DNA from: JALYNX01 sp963749415
GTDB taxonomy: Bacteria > Actinomycetota > Acidimicrobiia > Spongiisociales > ZC4RG35
Length of the DNA: 64,000 bases
Reading direction: 5' to 3'
NCBI GenBank assembly: GCA_963749415.1
Contig: CAVVMG010000001.1
Coordinates: forward strand, 2,480,001 to 2,544,000
The position numbers were made by a program, and so were the translations under genes. Under the pieces are notes generated by a model. It had not been told where the DNA came from. It searched no databases and saw only the letters and a list, made by a program, of their open reading frames with translations. Shown piece after piece: positions 17,990-25,599 of the stretch; position 1 is the stretch's first letter, and each line of letters begins with the position of its first letter.

Positions 17990-19585
17990 ATGGGAGACAA
18001 GCGGAAGTACGACGCCATCGTCATCGGTGGCGGGCACAACGGGCTGGTAAACGGCTCGTACCTGGCCAGATCAGGGCTCGACACCCTGATCCTGGAGCGC
18101 CGGCACCTGGTGGGCGGAGCCGCGATCACCGAAGAGCTCTACCCCGGATTCAGCTTCACCACCTTCTCCTATGCCTTGAGCCTGCTCCGCCCGGAGATCA
18201 TCCACGAGTTGGAGCTGACCAAGCACGGATTCATGCCGCTCCTCATGCCCTCCTCGTTCGCTCCGATGGAAAACGGTGACTACCTCTTCCTGGGCCAGGA
18301 CAAGAACGAGAACCATCACGAGATCGCCCGCCACTCCCCTCACGACGCCGACGCCTATGACGCATACGGCCACATGATGGAACAGGTGGTCCATGCCATC
18401 CGGCCGCTGATGGACTCCATCCCCCCTGACATCACCTCCAAGGACCCGGAGGAGCGGGCCCGGATGGCGGCGATCGGCTCGTATCTCGCCGACCTCCCCC
18501 CGGGAGTGCTCCACGACCTGATGCGCCTGCTCACCGGGAGCGCCGCGGACATCCTCGACGACTACTTCGAGTCCGAGATCATGAAGGGATACCTGGCCTC
18601 CTCGGGGATCATCGGGACCAAGGTCGGCCCCCGCTCGCAGGGGTCGGGCCTGGTGCTCCTCTATCACTCCTTCGGTGAGCACGACGGGGCGTACGGAGCC
18701 TGGGCGTTCCACAAGGGTGGCAACGGCGGGTTCACCCAGGTGCTGGCAAGGGCCGCGGAGTCGTTCGGTGCTGAGATCCGGCTCGAGTCGCCGGTGGCCC
18801 ACGTCATCACCAAGAACGGACGGGCGACCGGGGTGATGCTCGAGGACGGGACCGAGCTCGAGGCCAAGACCGTGGTCAGCGCGGTCGATCCTCGCCGCAC
18901 CTTCATGGAGTTGGTCGACCCACGAGAGCTGCCAACCGACCTGGTCGACAACATCCGTCGCTTCAAGTTCCAGGGCACATCGGCGAAGGTCAACTTTGCC
19001 CTGGACGCCAACCCGACCTATCCGGCTCTCGCCGGCCGGTCCGACCAGTACCGGGGCTTCATCAACATCGGGCCCTCCCTGGACTACCTGGAACATGCCT
19101 TCGACGACGCCAAGTACGGGTGGTACTCGCAGAAGCCGTATATCGACGGCTGCATCCAGTCCAATGTCGATCCCGACATGGCGCCACCAGGCAAGGCCGT
19201 GATGTCATGTTTCGTCCAGTACGCCCCCTATCACCTCAAAGAGAGCGACTGGGACACCGAGCGCCAGCGGTTCGGGGACACGGTGCAGGCCACCCTGGAG
19301 CGATTCTTCCCCGGCTTCGGTGACCTGGTGTTGCATCGAGAGGTGGTCACTCCTCTCGACATCGAGCGCACCGTGGGCCTGACCGAGGGCAACATCTTCG
19401 CCGGGGAGTTTCTGGCTCCTCAAATGTTCTTCTTCCGCCCGGCGCCGGGCTGGAACCAGTATCGGACCCCGATCGAGGGCTACTACCAATGCGGTTCGGG
19501 GACCCATCCCGGAGGCTGTGTGATGGGCGCTCCGGGTCGGTTCGCCTCGCAGCAGATCCTCGGGGACCTGTCCAAGAAGAAGTAG
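17990..19585 (+). CDS. FAD/NAD-dependent oxidoreductase (PYROXD2/phytoene desaturase-like)
   Basis: The 531-residue flavoprotein starts with the dinucleotide-binding motif VIGGGHNGL (Gly13, Gly15, Gly18) and an acidic end of the second strand (LILERRHLVGG). The C-terminal FAD motif GSGTHPGGCVMGAPGRFA closes the fold. This layout matches the CrtI/PYROXD2 group of amine-oxidase-like proteins, which desaturate or oxidise their substrates. No carotenoid genes are present. Its close spacing to the GcvT-like gene suggests it oxidises an amine or C-N bond in the same pathway. The frame is intact. No clear terminator follows. Confidence 0.88.
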   Translation: MGDKRKYDAIVIGGGHNGLVNGSYLARSGLDTLILERRHLVGGAAITEELYPGFSFTTFSYALSLLRPEIIHELELTKHGFMPLLMPSSFAPMENGDYLFLGQDKNENHHEIARHSPHDADAYDAYGHMMEQVVHAIRPLMDSIPPDITSKDPEERARMAAIGSYLADLPPGVLHDLMRLLTGSAADILDDYFESEIMKGYLASSGIIGTKVGPRSQGSGLVLLYHSFGEHDGAYGAWAFHKGGNGGFTQVLARAAESFGAEIRLESPVAHVITKNGRATGVMLEDGTELEAKTVVSAVDPRRTFMELVDPRELPTDLVDNIRRFKFQGTSAKVNFALDANPTYPALAGRSDQYRGFINIGPSLDYLEHAFDDAKYGWYSQKPYIDGCIQSNVDPDMAPPGKAVMSCFVQYAPYHLKESDWDTERQRFGDTVQATLERFFPGFGDLVLHREVVTPLDIERTVGLTEGNIFAGEFLAPQMFFFRPAPGWNQYRTPIEGYYQCGSGTHPGGCVMGAPGRFASQQILGDLSKKK

Positions 19586-19639
19586 GAACCGGGGTCACGA
19601 CTCCGACCGTTGATAACTTTGCGGTCGGGAGCCTCTCCC

Positions 19640-21047
19640 ATGAGATCACAACGCAGGTTGATCGGAATCACGGTGTTGCTGGTCGCGGTCTTTGCCTGCA
19701 CCCGGCAACAGGCGACACCGGACAGCGTGTCTCCACTCGCCCCGCCCGACACACTGAGCCAGCCGACAACCACCCGACCCGCCCCGACCACCACCTTGGA
19801 TTACGAGCAAGCCTCGATCGCCCGAGTCGATCCGATCACGCTGGACCCGCTGGGTGGATCCGTTCCACTGCCCATGGGCGACTGGAACGATTGGTACTGG
19901 AGTGACACCTCCGACAGCGGGAGATGGCTGACGATGACCGTCGGGAATGAGTCGAGTGGGCTGACGGAGCTGCGCCTCGTCGACCTCGAGGCCTGGGAAG
20001 TTGTGGAGTCGTGGTCGGTGAGCATGGGCGGGGCGTTGCATGTCGACGACGAGGGAACGGTGCGAACTGTCGGCGGCTCGTCAGAGCTTCTCTCCTACGC
20101 GCCGTCGCCAGGTGGCACGAGAACGGCCATCGATCTGCCAGTCGGCTTCTCCATCCTGGTTCCCGATCGACGTCGAGCAGGATCGAGTGCGCCTGTTCGG
20201 CAGCACCATCAGCGGGATGGAGTCGGAAGCGTCCGTCGTTGTCGTCGACCTTCCTACCGGGGAAGTGAGCCACTTCCCCCTGCCCGAGGTTCCGATCGGG
20301 AACGTCGACCAGATCGAGATCAGCCCGACCGAGACCGCCATCGTCGACGCCAGCCCGGCGGTCGTTTGGGATGAGGAGCGAGCCTTCGTGGTGCACGCCG
20401 GCGAGGACGTGGTCACCGAGGTCGACCTGGCGACTGGTGCAACGGGCGAGCACCGCTTTGGGCCGTCCGAGTTGGAGGTTTCCGGGGAGCTGGGCGAGTC
20501 GTCAGACAGCCAGGTCGCCTATATGGGCCATCGGAGGACCGCGGCCTTCGATCCCGATCGGCGCACCCTGTTCGTGGGTACCCAGGCGGGGGAGCTGACC
20601 GTCACCGAAGACTCATGGCAGACCTCATCGTCGCCCGTAGGGCTGATGGCGATCGACACCGTTGACTGGGAGGTGATCGATTCCCTGGAGGCGCCGATCT
20701 CCGATGTCTCGCTCTCACCCGACGGTTCCCGGCTCCTGGGCACCGGCTATCGCGACACGCAAGGGGTGAACACCTACTCGTTCGAAGCTTCGAGCTACTT
20801 CATGATCGACCCGTCGAATCTCGAAGTCATGTCGGAGTTTGGGCTCGAAGATCCCACGACGGGCAACTACAACCCGGTCTCCTACGGTCCCGGAGGCCTG
20901 GCTTATCTCAATTCGTGGGGTGATCCGATGTCGGAGATCCAGGTCATCGAGCTTGCCGATGGCGATGTCATCAACACCCTCATTGGCTCTGAGCTCTGGA
21001 TCCTTGGGCCCGTCGGCGTCCTCGGCCAGGTTGGCGTCACCGGCTAG
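19640..21047 (+). CDS. Secreted lipoprotein, beta-propeller-like (one frameshift)
   Basis: ATG 19640 starts a lipoprotein signal (RRLIGITVLLVAVFAC, lipobox VFAC) and a Thr/Pro-rich linker. The mature part has repeated short beta-strand units such as SGLTELRLVDLEAWEVVESWSV and VGLMAIDTVDWEVIDSLEAPISDVSLSPDG, which look like WD40/YVTN-type propeller blades. The frame breaks near 20150-20170 and resumes as PIDVEQDRVRLFGS to the stop at 21047. Joined, it is about 470 residues. I cannot assign a function. Its end overlaps the convergent secreted-protein gene by 11 bases. Confidence 0.75.
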
Positions 21048-21591
21048 TCAAGCCCGACTCGCGCCGGGGGCGGTGACACGGAAGTGACTCTTGGAGACGT
21101 CGGCCCCGGCTCGCCGCAAATATCACCAGAGCGGACACGAAGAGGACCGCGACCGCCAAACCACCGATGCCGAGCAAAGGGATCCCCGGGTCCGCCACGG
21201 TGAAGGTTGTCGTCGGAAAGTCTGCAGCGGGCATCATGGGGTCGAAGGGGAAGGGAACGATCGCCCACTCACCGCCCTCAGGAAACTCGATCACCGCCCG
21301 ATACGTGTCATCGTCGACCATCCGGAACTCGAGCGGGGTGCCGGTGTCCCCCGGCGCCGGGCGGCCCGACTCGTCGAGGGCTTCCACCGGGTACAGAGCC
21401 GCCAAATAGTCGAGCTCACCAGAGAGATCTGCACCCGGGCCGCCGTGCGACTCGACATCGATGGTGACGATGGCCGTTGTGCCGTCCACGGTGACCTCGG
21501 TGTCGGTAGGCATCACCTTTGCCATCGCCGGGGAGGCAACGACCAGGATCATCAATGACGTCATGACCAAGGTGAGGACTCGATTACGCAT
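21037..21591 (-). CDS. Secreted/membrane-anchored protein of unknown function
   Basis: From ATG 21591 (AGGAGG 5 bases upstream) the protein has a cleavable-looking signal peptide (LTLVMTSLMILVVASPAMA), a beta-rich domain of about 110 residues (TEVTVDGTTAIVTIDVESHGG, TYRAVIEFPEGGEWAIVPFP), then a C-terminal hydrophobic helix (GIGGLAVAVLFVSALVIFA) and a basic tail. The form is that of an extracellular domain held to the membrane, like YtkA- or FixH-like and other cell-surface beta-sandwiches, but no family is certain. It is transcribed away from the sigma operon at 21689 and shares a mirrored promoter region with it. It is thus a likely target of that sigma factor. Confidence 0.75.
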   Translation of the reverse strand: MRNRVLTLVMTSLMILVVASPAMAKVMPTDTEVTVDGTTAIVTIDVESHGGPGADLSGELDYLAALYPVEALDESGRPAPGDTGTPLEFRMVDDDTYRAVIEFPEGGEWAIVPFPFDPMMPAADFPTTTFTVADPGIPLLGIGGLAVAVLFVSALVIFAASRGRRLQESLPCHRPRRESGLTSR

Positions 21592-21618
21592 GGTTTCCTC
21601 CTGATGAGATGTCAAGAC

Positions 21619-21681
21619 CTCTACACCGTCGCCTGAGAAAAGGTTCCAATTCGGAACCTTTCAGCAGAAGCCGGTGTAGAG
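21619..21681. promoter_or_regulatory. Mirrored divergent ECF-type promoters
   Basis: An inverted repeat (AAAGGTTCC, 5 bases, GGAACCTTT; 21639-21661) places GGAACC on both strands. On the plus strand GGAACC (21653-21658) is followed after 17 bases by GTAGAG (21676-21681). On the minus strand GGAACC (21647-21642) is followed after 17 bases by the same GTAGAG (21624-21619). Both spacers end in CGGT. GGAAC is the classical ECF sigma -35 element. The plus promoter would start transcription at about 21688, next to the sigma ATG. Confidence 0.7.
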
Positions 21682-21688
21682 AGGTTCG

Positions 21689-22274
21689 ATGATGTCGGTG
21701 GAGGGCCGTCCGCTGAATGACACATCGCTGATCGTGGCAACCAAGTCCGGAGATGCCCGCGCCTATGGGGAACTGGTTCGAGCTCATCAGGAAATCGCGC
21801 TTCGGGTCGCCTACCTCTTCGTCCGCGATCGCGCCGAGGCCGAGGACACGGTGCAGGAGGCCTTTGTGAAAGCATTCCAGGCCTTGGATCGGCTTGACTC
21901 CGGCCGACCCTTCCGCCCCTGGCTCCTCGCCATCGTTCGCAACGAGGCACGCAATCGGTTGCGGAGCAAAGGGAGGCAGAGGGCTCTCGAGACCCGGCTG
22001 GCCGGCGAGGTCGCCTCGGGGGATTCGGCTCGGTCCCCCGAGAGCCTCGCTATCGAGATGCGAGCTGCATCGCGGGATCCTGGGCGCGGTCGACCGTCTG
22101 CCCGAGCGCCAGCGGCAGGTCATCGGTCTCCGCTACCTGGTTGGCCTGACCGAGGCGGAGACCGCGGCCACACTCAGTGTCCCGGTGGGGACGGTCAAGT
22201 CGAGGACGAAACGTGCCCTGGAGCGACTCCGGGACGAGCTCGAGACGACATCTCCGAAAGAGGAGTTGGGATGA
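21689..22274 (+). CDS. ECF-type RNA polymerase sigma-70 factor (one frameshift)
   Basis: The N-terminal part (ATG 21689 or 21692) carries region 2: RVAYLFVRDRAEAEDTVQEAFVKAFQAL and RPWLLAIVRNEARNRLRSK. Near 22070 the frame changes, and region 4 continues as RLPERQRQVIGLRYLVGLTEAETAATL and VPVGTVKSRTKRALERLRDEL to TGA 22272-22274. The joined product is about 194 residues, normal for ECF sigma factors. The stop overlaps the next gene as ATGA. The mirrored GGAACC promoter just upstream suggests autoregulation. The break is probably a one-base deletion in the sequence. Confidence 0.88.
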
Positions 22275-23017
22275 CGCCCGTCGAGGCATTGCTCCGCGAG
22301 GTGGGCGAACGGATCGCATGGCCTCAAGGAGTCGACATCGCGCCCGCGGTCCTCGGCCGTTTGGATCGGGCCGCTGATCGACCTCGGAGACTGGCGCTCG
22401 CCTGGGTCGGTCTCGCGCTCCTGGTTGCAGTCCTCATCCTGGCCATACCGCCCGCACGGGAGGCGATCGCCGACCTACTGGGTGTCGCTGGGATCCGCAT
22501 CGAGCTCGGTGCTGACGAGCCGACAGCTGCGGGTTACGAACTGGCGCTGGGTGAAGAGATGTCCAAGGCGCAGGCCGAGTCCGAATCAGGTCTGGAGGTC
22601 GCCACCCCTGCCGATCTTGCGCCTCCGGAAGCCATCTATCTCAGCAATAGCCCGGTGGAGGGCGAGGTCACCATGGTCTGGCCTCCTTCTCCGACGATCC
22701 CTGAGATAGGCGACACCGGAGTCGGCCTTCTCATCACGCAATTCCGCGCCACCGGAGTGGGCAACTACCTGAAGCGAGCGACTTTGGATACCCCGGTCGT
22801 TGTGGTCCCGGTTTCCGGCGTGGATGGCTACTGGATGGAAGGGGCGCCACACATGCTGGTCTACGAGGAGCCGGGCGGCGTGGTGCGCCATGAGCTGTCC
22901 CGCCTCGCAGCCAACGTCTTGATTTGGGAAGCCGGTGGCGTCACTTACAGGGTGGAATCGACTCTCGACCTCAGAAGCGCAATGGCGATCGCGGAGTCGA
23001 TGTCGACAGGTAACTGA
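22271..23017 (+). CDS. Membrane anti-sigma-like protein with DUF4367-type extracellular domain
   Basis: The 248-residue protein overlaps the sigma gene by 4 bases. It has a cytoplasmic N-terminus of about 40 residues, a single membrane helix (LALAWVGLALLVAVLILAI, about 42-60), and an extracellular part with GYWMEGAPHMLVYEEPGG and NVLIWEAGGVTYRVESTLD. That last pattern is typical of the DUF4367 domain found downstream of ECF sigma genes. It has no zinc-binding HxxxCxxC motif, so it is not a classical ZAS anti-sigma factor. Retention of the sigma factor at the membrane is the likely role, by position and topology. Confidence 0.75.
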   Translation: MTPVEALLREVGERIAWPQGVDIAPAVLGRLDRAADRPRRLALAWVGLALLVAVLILAIPPAREAIADLLGVAGIRIELGADEPTAAGYELALGEEMSKAQAESESGLEVATPADLAPPEAIYLSNSPVEGEVTMVWPPSPTIPEIGDTGVGLLITQFRATGVGNYLKRATLDTPVVVVPVSGVDGYWMEGAPHMLVYEEPGGVVRHELSRLAANVLIWEAGGVTYRVESTLDLRSAMAIAESMSTGN

Positions 23018-23096
23018 AACAGTTGTATCAGATCGGCCTCAGGTGGCTCTCCTCACCGACTTGGGCAAATCGCCCATGTGGGAATAGGAGGAACAC

Positions 23097-23804
23097 ATGT
23101 CCACGAGTGTCATTCACCCCGGTACCACCGGGGCGGCCGGTCCTTCCGGTCGGCTGGTTGGGCTCGTCATTGCCGGTCTGGCTGCTGCGATTGCCCTTGG
23201 CTTCGTTTTCGCCAACAACCAGGCAAACGAGGTCACCGAAGCCGGCCCTGTGGTTCGGTCAGTTGACCACGACGCCGTCTGGCAGTCGAAAATCGACTTC
23301 CTGACCCGTCAGCACCAGGCCCAGGCGGCCCGGCGCCCCGACACCAACATCGAGCTCTACAAGCTCCAGACCGCAGGTCTGGTTGGCACGGGTAACGAGA
23401 TCACGCCTGCGATCAGCCCGGAGGCCGTCAAGGCGATCCAGGCCCAGCCGAAGGTGAACGTCCCGAGCATCCTGTCGGCAGTGCCGGCACCGGTGTTCAG
23501 CCCCGAACTCGCCCGGGCCCAGGCGTTGAACGCCAGCCGCCTGCAGGCGATGTGGTCCCAGCGCTATCAGGACCTGATCGACCGGTTCGAGAGCCAGATG
23601 GTCGCCCAGGGTCAGGCCGTTTACGCGGCACCGTGGCCCAAGGGCTTTCAGGATCTGATGAACACCTACGAGGCCAGGCTCGACTCTGTCGACACCCGGC
23701 CCCAGGGTTTCCAGGACCTGATGGATCAGTACGCCGAGAAGATGTCCGCCATCAACGAGGAGACAGTTGAGCTCCCCCGCGAGAAGCGGTTCGGCGCCCG
23801 CTGA
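23097..23804 (+). CDS. Single-pass membrane protein with GFQDLM repeats, unknown function
   Basis: A 235-residue protein with a strong ribosome site (AGGAGG) before ATG 23097. It has a short N-terminus (MSTSVIHPGTTG), one hydrophobic helix (LVGLVIAGLAAAIALGFVFA, about residues 20-39) and a long polar C-terminal part. Near the end three related units occur: RYQDLIDRFESQM, GFQDLMNTYEARL and GFQDLMDQYAEKM, suggesting helical repeats. The N-terminus is clearly related to the 90-residue protein at 32818. I recognise no family. It lies between two sigma operons and ends at a strong terminator. Confidence 0.7.
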   Translation: MSTSVIHPGTTGAAGPSGRLVGLVIAGLAAAIALGFVFANNQANEVTEAGPVVRSVDHDAVWQSKIDFLTRQHQAQAARRPDTNIELYKLQTAGLVGTGNEITPAISPEAVKAIQAQPKVNVPSILSAVPAPVFSPELARAQALNASRLQAMWSQRYQDLIDRFESQMVAQGQAVYAAPWPKGFQDLMNTYEARLDSVDTRPQGFQDLMDQYAEKMSAINEETVELPREKRFGAR

Positions 23805-23868
23805 AAATCGAGGGCAGTCCGTTACAGGAATTTGCCAACGATTCCGATAAGAACCCGGGGAGCACAGG

Positions 23869-23909
23869 CACCGGGATCGCCCGAAAAGGCGATCCCGGTG
23901 TTCTCATTT
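23869..23909 (+). terminator. Rho-independent-like terminator
   Basis: Perfect 13-base arms CACCGGGATCGCC and GGCGATCCCGGTG are separated by the 6-base loop CGAAAA and followed by TTCTCATTT. The hairpin lies 64 bases after the stop of the repeat membrane protein, the usual place for a terminator. The T tract is interrupted, as is common in high-GC genomes. Confidence 0.8.
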
Positions 23910-24122
23910 GTGAGCCTAGAGCCGGCATCGGAATCGCCCCCGGTAACCATCCGGAGGGCAGATCCCTGATGTTCCCATTTGTGAGCCTAGAGCCGGCATC
24001 GGAATCGCCCCCGGTAACCATCCGGAGGGCAGATCCCTGATGTTCCCATTTGTGAGCCTAGAGCCGGCATCGGAATCGCCCCCGGTAACCATCCAGAGGG
24101 CAGATCCCTGGGTGCTCTCAGC
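23910..24122. repeat. 71-bp tandem repeat, three copies
   Basis: Three consecutive copies begin at 23910, 23981 and 24052 with GTGAGCCTAGAGCCGGCATC. The period is exactly 71 bases. Copies 1 and 2 are nearly identical; copy 3 diverges in its last third. Each copy contains GGAATCGCCCCCGGTAACC and GGCAGATCCCTG. The array directly follows the terminator, whose tail TTCTCATTT resembles the repeat end TTCCCATTT. The 24123-24225 stretch up to the sigma start shows nothing further that I can support. It has no spacer structure, so it is not a CRISPR array. Confidence 0.95.
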
Positions 24123-24225
24123 CTCGAGCCCCCACCGGGATCGCCCAGCCGCATCCGGATCGCAGATCCTGTGTTCACGAAAATTCCCTGTATCACCAGG
24201 CGACGTCGGCCCTCTCCTCCGTACC

Positions 24226-24819
24226 ATGCGACAAATGGCCGCTGCCGTCACCCACGGCGAGTTGTTGACACGCGCCGCCCAGGGGGATCGGGAGGCGTGG
24301 AATGCCCTCGTTGAGACTTTCGGGCAGATGGTTTGGTCCATTGCCCGCAGCTTCCGCCTCGACGATGCGACCGCCAAGGACGTGACCCAGACGGTATGGC
24401 TGAAGCTGGTGGAGAATCTGGATCGGATCACCGACCCCGAACGCCTCCCCGGATGGCTGGCCACCACCTGTCGCCGGGAAGCGATCCGGGTGTCGAAGCT
24501 CCGACAACGGACCATCCCCACCGAATTCGAGTACGACATCGAAGATCAAGCGCCTTCCCTCGAATCCATGCTCATCGAGGACGAAGACGCGCGGGCCGTG
24601 ATGGCAGCGCTGTCCTCTCTGAGTGAGGGCTGTCAGCAACTGCTGCGCCTCCTGGCGGCCGATCCGCCTCTCGGTTATGACGAGATCTCCGAGCTGACCG
24701 GGCGCCCGATCGGAAGTCTGGGGCCTACTCGCTCCCGGTGCATCGAAAGATTGAAGAACGCAATGGGTATCAAGACCGGGCAAACCGGCTCTTATGACAT
24801 AGGAGAGGGTGTGAAATGA
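24226..24819 (+). CDS. ECF-type RNA polymerase sigma factor, CHAT-associated
   Basis: From ATG 24226 (an in-frame ATG also occurs at 24235) the 197-residue protein has sigma region 2 (WNALVETFGQMVWSIARSFRLDDATAKDVTQTVWLKLVENL, about residues 24-65) and region 4 (SLSEGCQQLLRLLAADPPLGYDEISELTGRPIGSLGPTRSRCIERLKN, about 128-178). No extra sensor domain is present. No good ribosome site is seen. The stop overlaps the next gene as ATGA (24816-24819). Its neighbours, a carboxypeptidase-regulatory-like protein, a TPR-CHAT protease and a subtilase, form a recurrent-looking module. The regulated promoters are probably the mirrored GGAAAC elements at 28219-28270 (inference). Confidence 0.9.
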   Translation: MRQMAAAVTHGELLTRAAQGDREAWNALVETFGQMVWSIARSFRLDDATAKDVTQTVWLKLVENLDRITDPERLPGWLATTCRREAIRVSKLRQRTIPTEFEYDIEDQAPSLESMLIEDEDARAVMAALSSLSEGCQQLLRLLAADPPLGYDEISELTGRPIGSLGPTRSRCIERLKNAMGIKTGQTGSYDIGEGVK

Positions 24820-25280
24820 GCGACAAGACTGACTACACGGACAATGAGCTCCTGGAGCTCATTCGCAAGGGAGTCTGGGATAGCGATCCCGTACCGCCCG
24901 ATGTCACCGAGTTCGCCACCGCCGCCTTCGCCTGGCGCAACATCGACGCCGAGTTGGCAGCCATGGCCTTCGATTCCGCCGAGGAGGAAACCCCGGTCGG
25001 AGTGCGGGGGGCCGGTGCGGAGCGCATGTTGTCCTTCGAGTCTCCGACACTGAGCATCGACATCGAATACCGCACTGCCACCCGCCGAGTGATCGGCCAG
25101 GTGTCACCTCCCCAGGTGGCCACCGTCGAGCTCCATCACCGCGGTGGAACCCTGAGCACCGAAACCGATGAGCTCGGTCGGTTCAGTTTCGACAGCCTCG
25201 AGCCGGGACCGGTCAGTGTGGTCATCCGCACCCACGGGGACGACCCGGAGGTGGTCAAGACGGAGTGGACCGTCCTCTGA
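24816..25280 (+). CDS. Sigma-linked protein with carboxypeptidase-regulatory-like domain
   Basis: The 154-residue protein overlaps the sigma gene by 4 bases, so the two are coupled. The first half is helical and acidic (YTDNELLELIRKGVWDSDPVPPDVTEFATAAFAWRNIDAELAAM, about residues 7-50). The second half (about 85-150) has a beta-sandwich pattern, RRVIGQVSPPQVATVELHHRGGTLSTETDELGRFSFDSLEPGPVSVVIR-like, matching carboxypeptidase-regulatory/Ig-like folds. There is no membrane helix or signal. Position suggests it controls the sigma factor in the cytoplasm, perhaps as an anti-sigma factor cut by a protease. That is inference; no known anti-sigma motif is visible. Confidence 0.7.
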   Translation: MSDKTDYTDNELLELIRKGVWDSDPVPPDVTEFATAAFAWRNIDAELAAMAFDSAEEETPVGVRGAGAERMLSFESPTLSIDIEYRTATRRVIGQVSPPQVATVELHHRGGTLSTETDELGRFSFDSLEPGPVSVVIRTHGDDPEVVKTEWTVL

Positions 25281-25324
25281 CCCGAAGATCGCGTATCTGA
25301 CCCCGGTTCGTCGCCTCTCATCCG

Positions 25325-25345
25325 GTGAGACGCCACCCGTCTCAC
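25325..25345. promoter_or_regulatory. Inverted repeat before small basic ORF
   Basis: Exact 8-base arms GTGAGACG and CGTCTCAC flank a 5-base loop in the 86-base gap between the carboxypeptidase-regulatory-like gene and the small basic ORF. It has no T tract. It could be an operator or an RNA hairpin near the ribosome site; nothing decides between these. Confidence 0.4.
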
Positions 25346-25366
25346 GACAGCATGGAGAAGAGGACC

Positions 25367-25567
25367 ATGAGCGACTTCAACCCAATCAGACCAGAGTGCC
25401 GTGGCAAATGGCGAGCTCTGGCCTACCTACCGGTCGAGCTCCTCGAGAGGCCGGTTCGCCGCTGGCTCCGCAACCGCTCCCGGGAGCCCGGTCTCAAGCA
25501 AGGCCACCGCGGACGTTTCTGGCTCAGGCCGCCGTCCATCGGCCTTACTGTCCGCCCAGCGATTTGA
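25367..25567 (+). CDS. Small basic protein of unknown function (66 aa)
   Basis: I do not recognise this ORF. AGAGG lies just before ATG 25367. The product is strongly basic (many Arg/Lys, e.g. RPVRRWLRNRSREPGLKQGHRGRFWLR) and has no membrane helix. It lies between the sigma pair and the convergent CHAT gene, whose stop is only 32 bases away. It could be a small partner or a substrate of the CHAT protease, or a nucleic-acid-binding peptide; all of this is speculation. Confidence 0.5.
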   Translation: MSDFNPIRPECRGKWRALAYLPVELLERPVRRWLRNRSREPGLKQGHRGRFWLRPPSIGLTVRPAI

Positions 25568-25599
25568 CCCGACGTGTCGGGGTCGGTTGGCCCCGCGCC

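Noticed and set aside
23910..24122. Possible CRISPR array
   Set aside because: The 71-bp units are directly joined with no unique spacers, and no cas gene is present.
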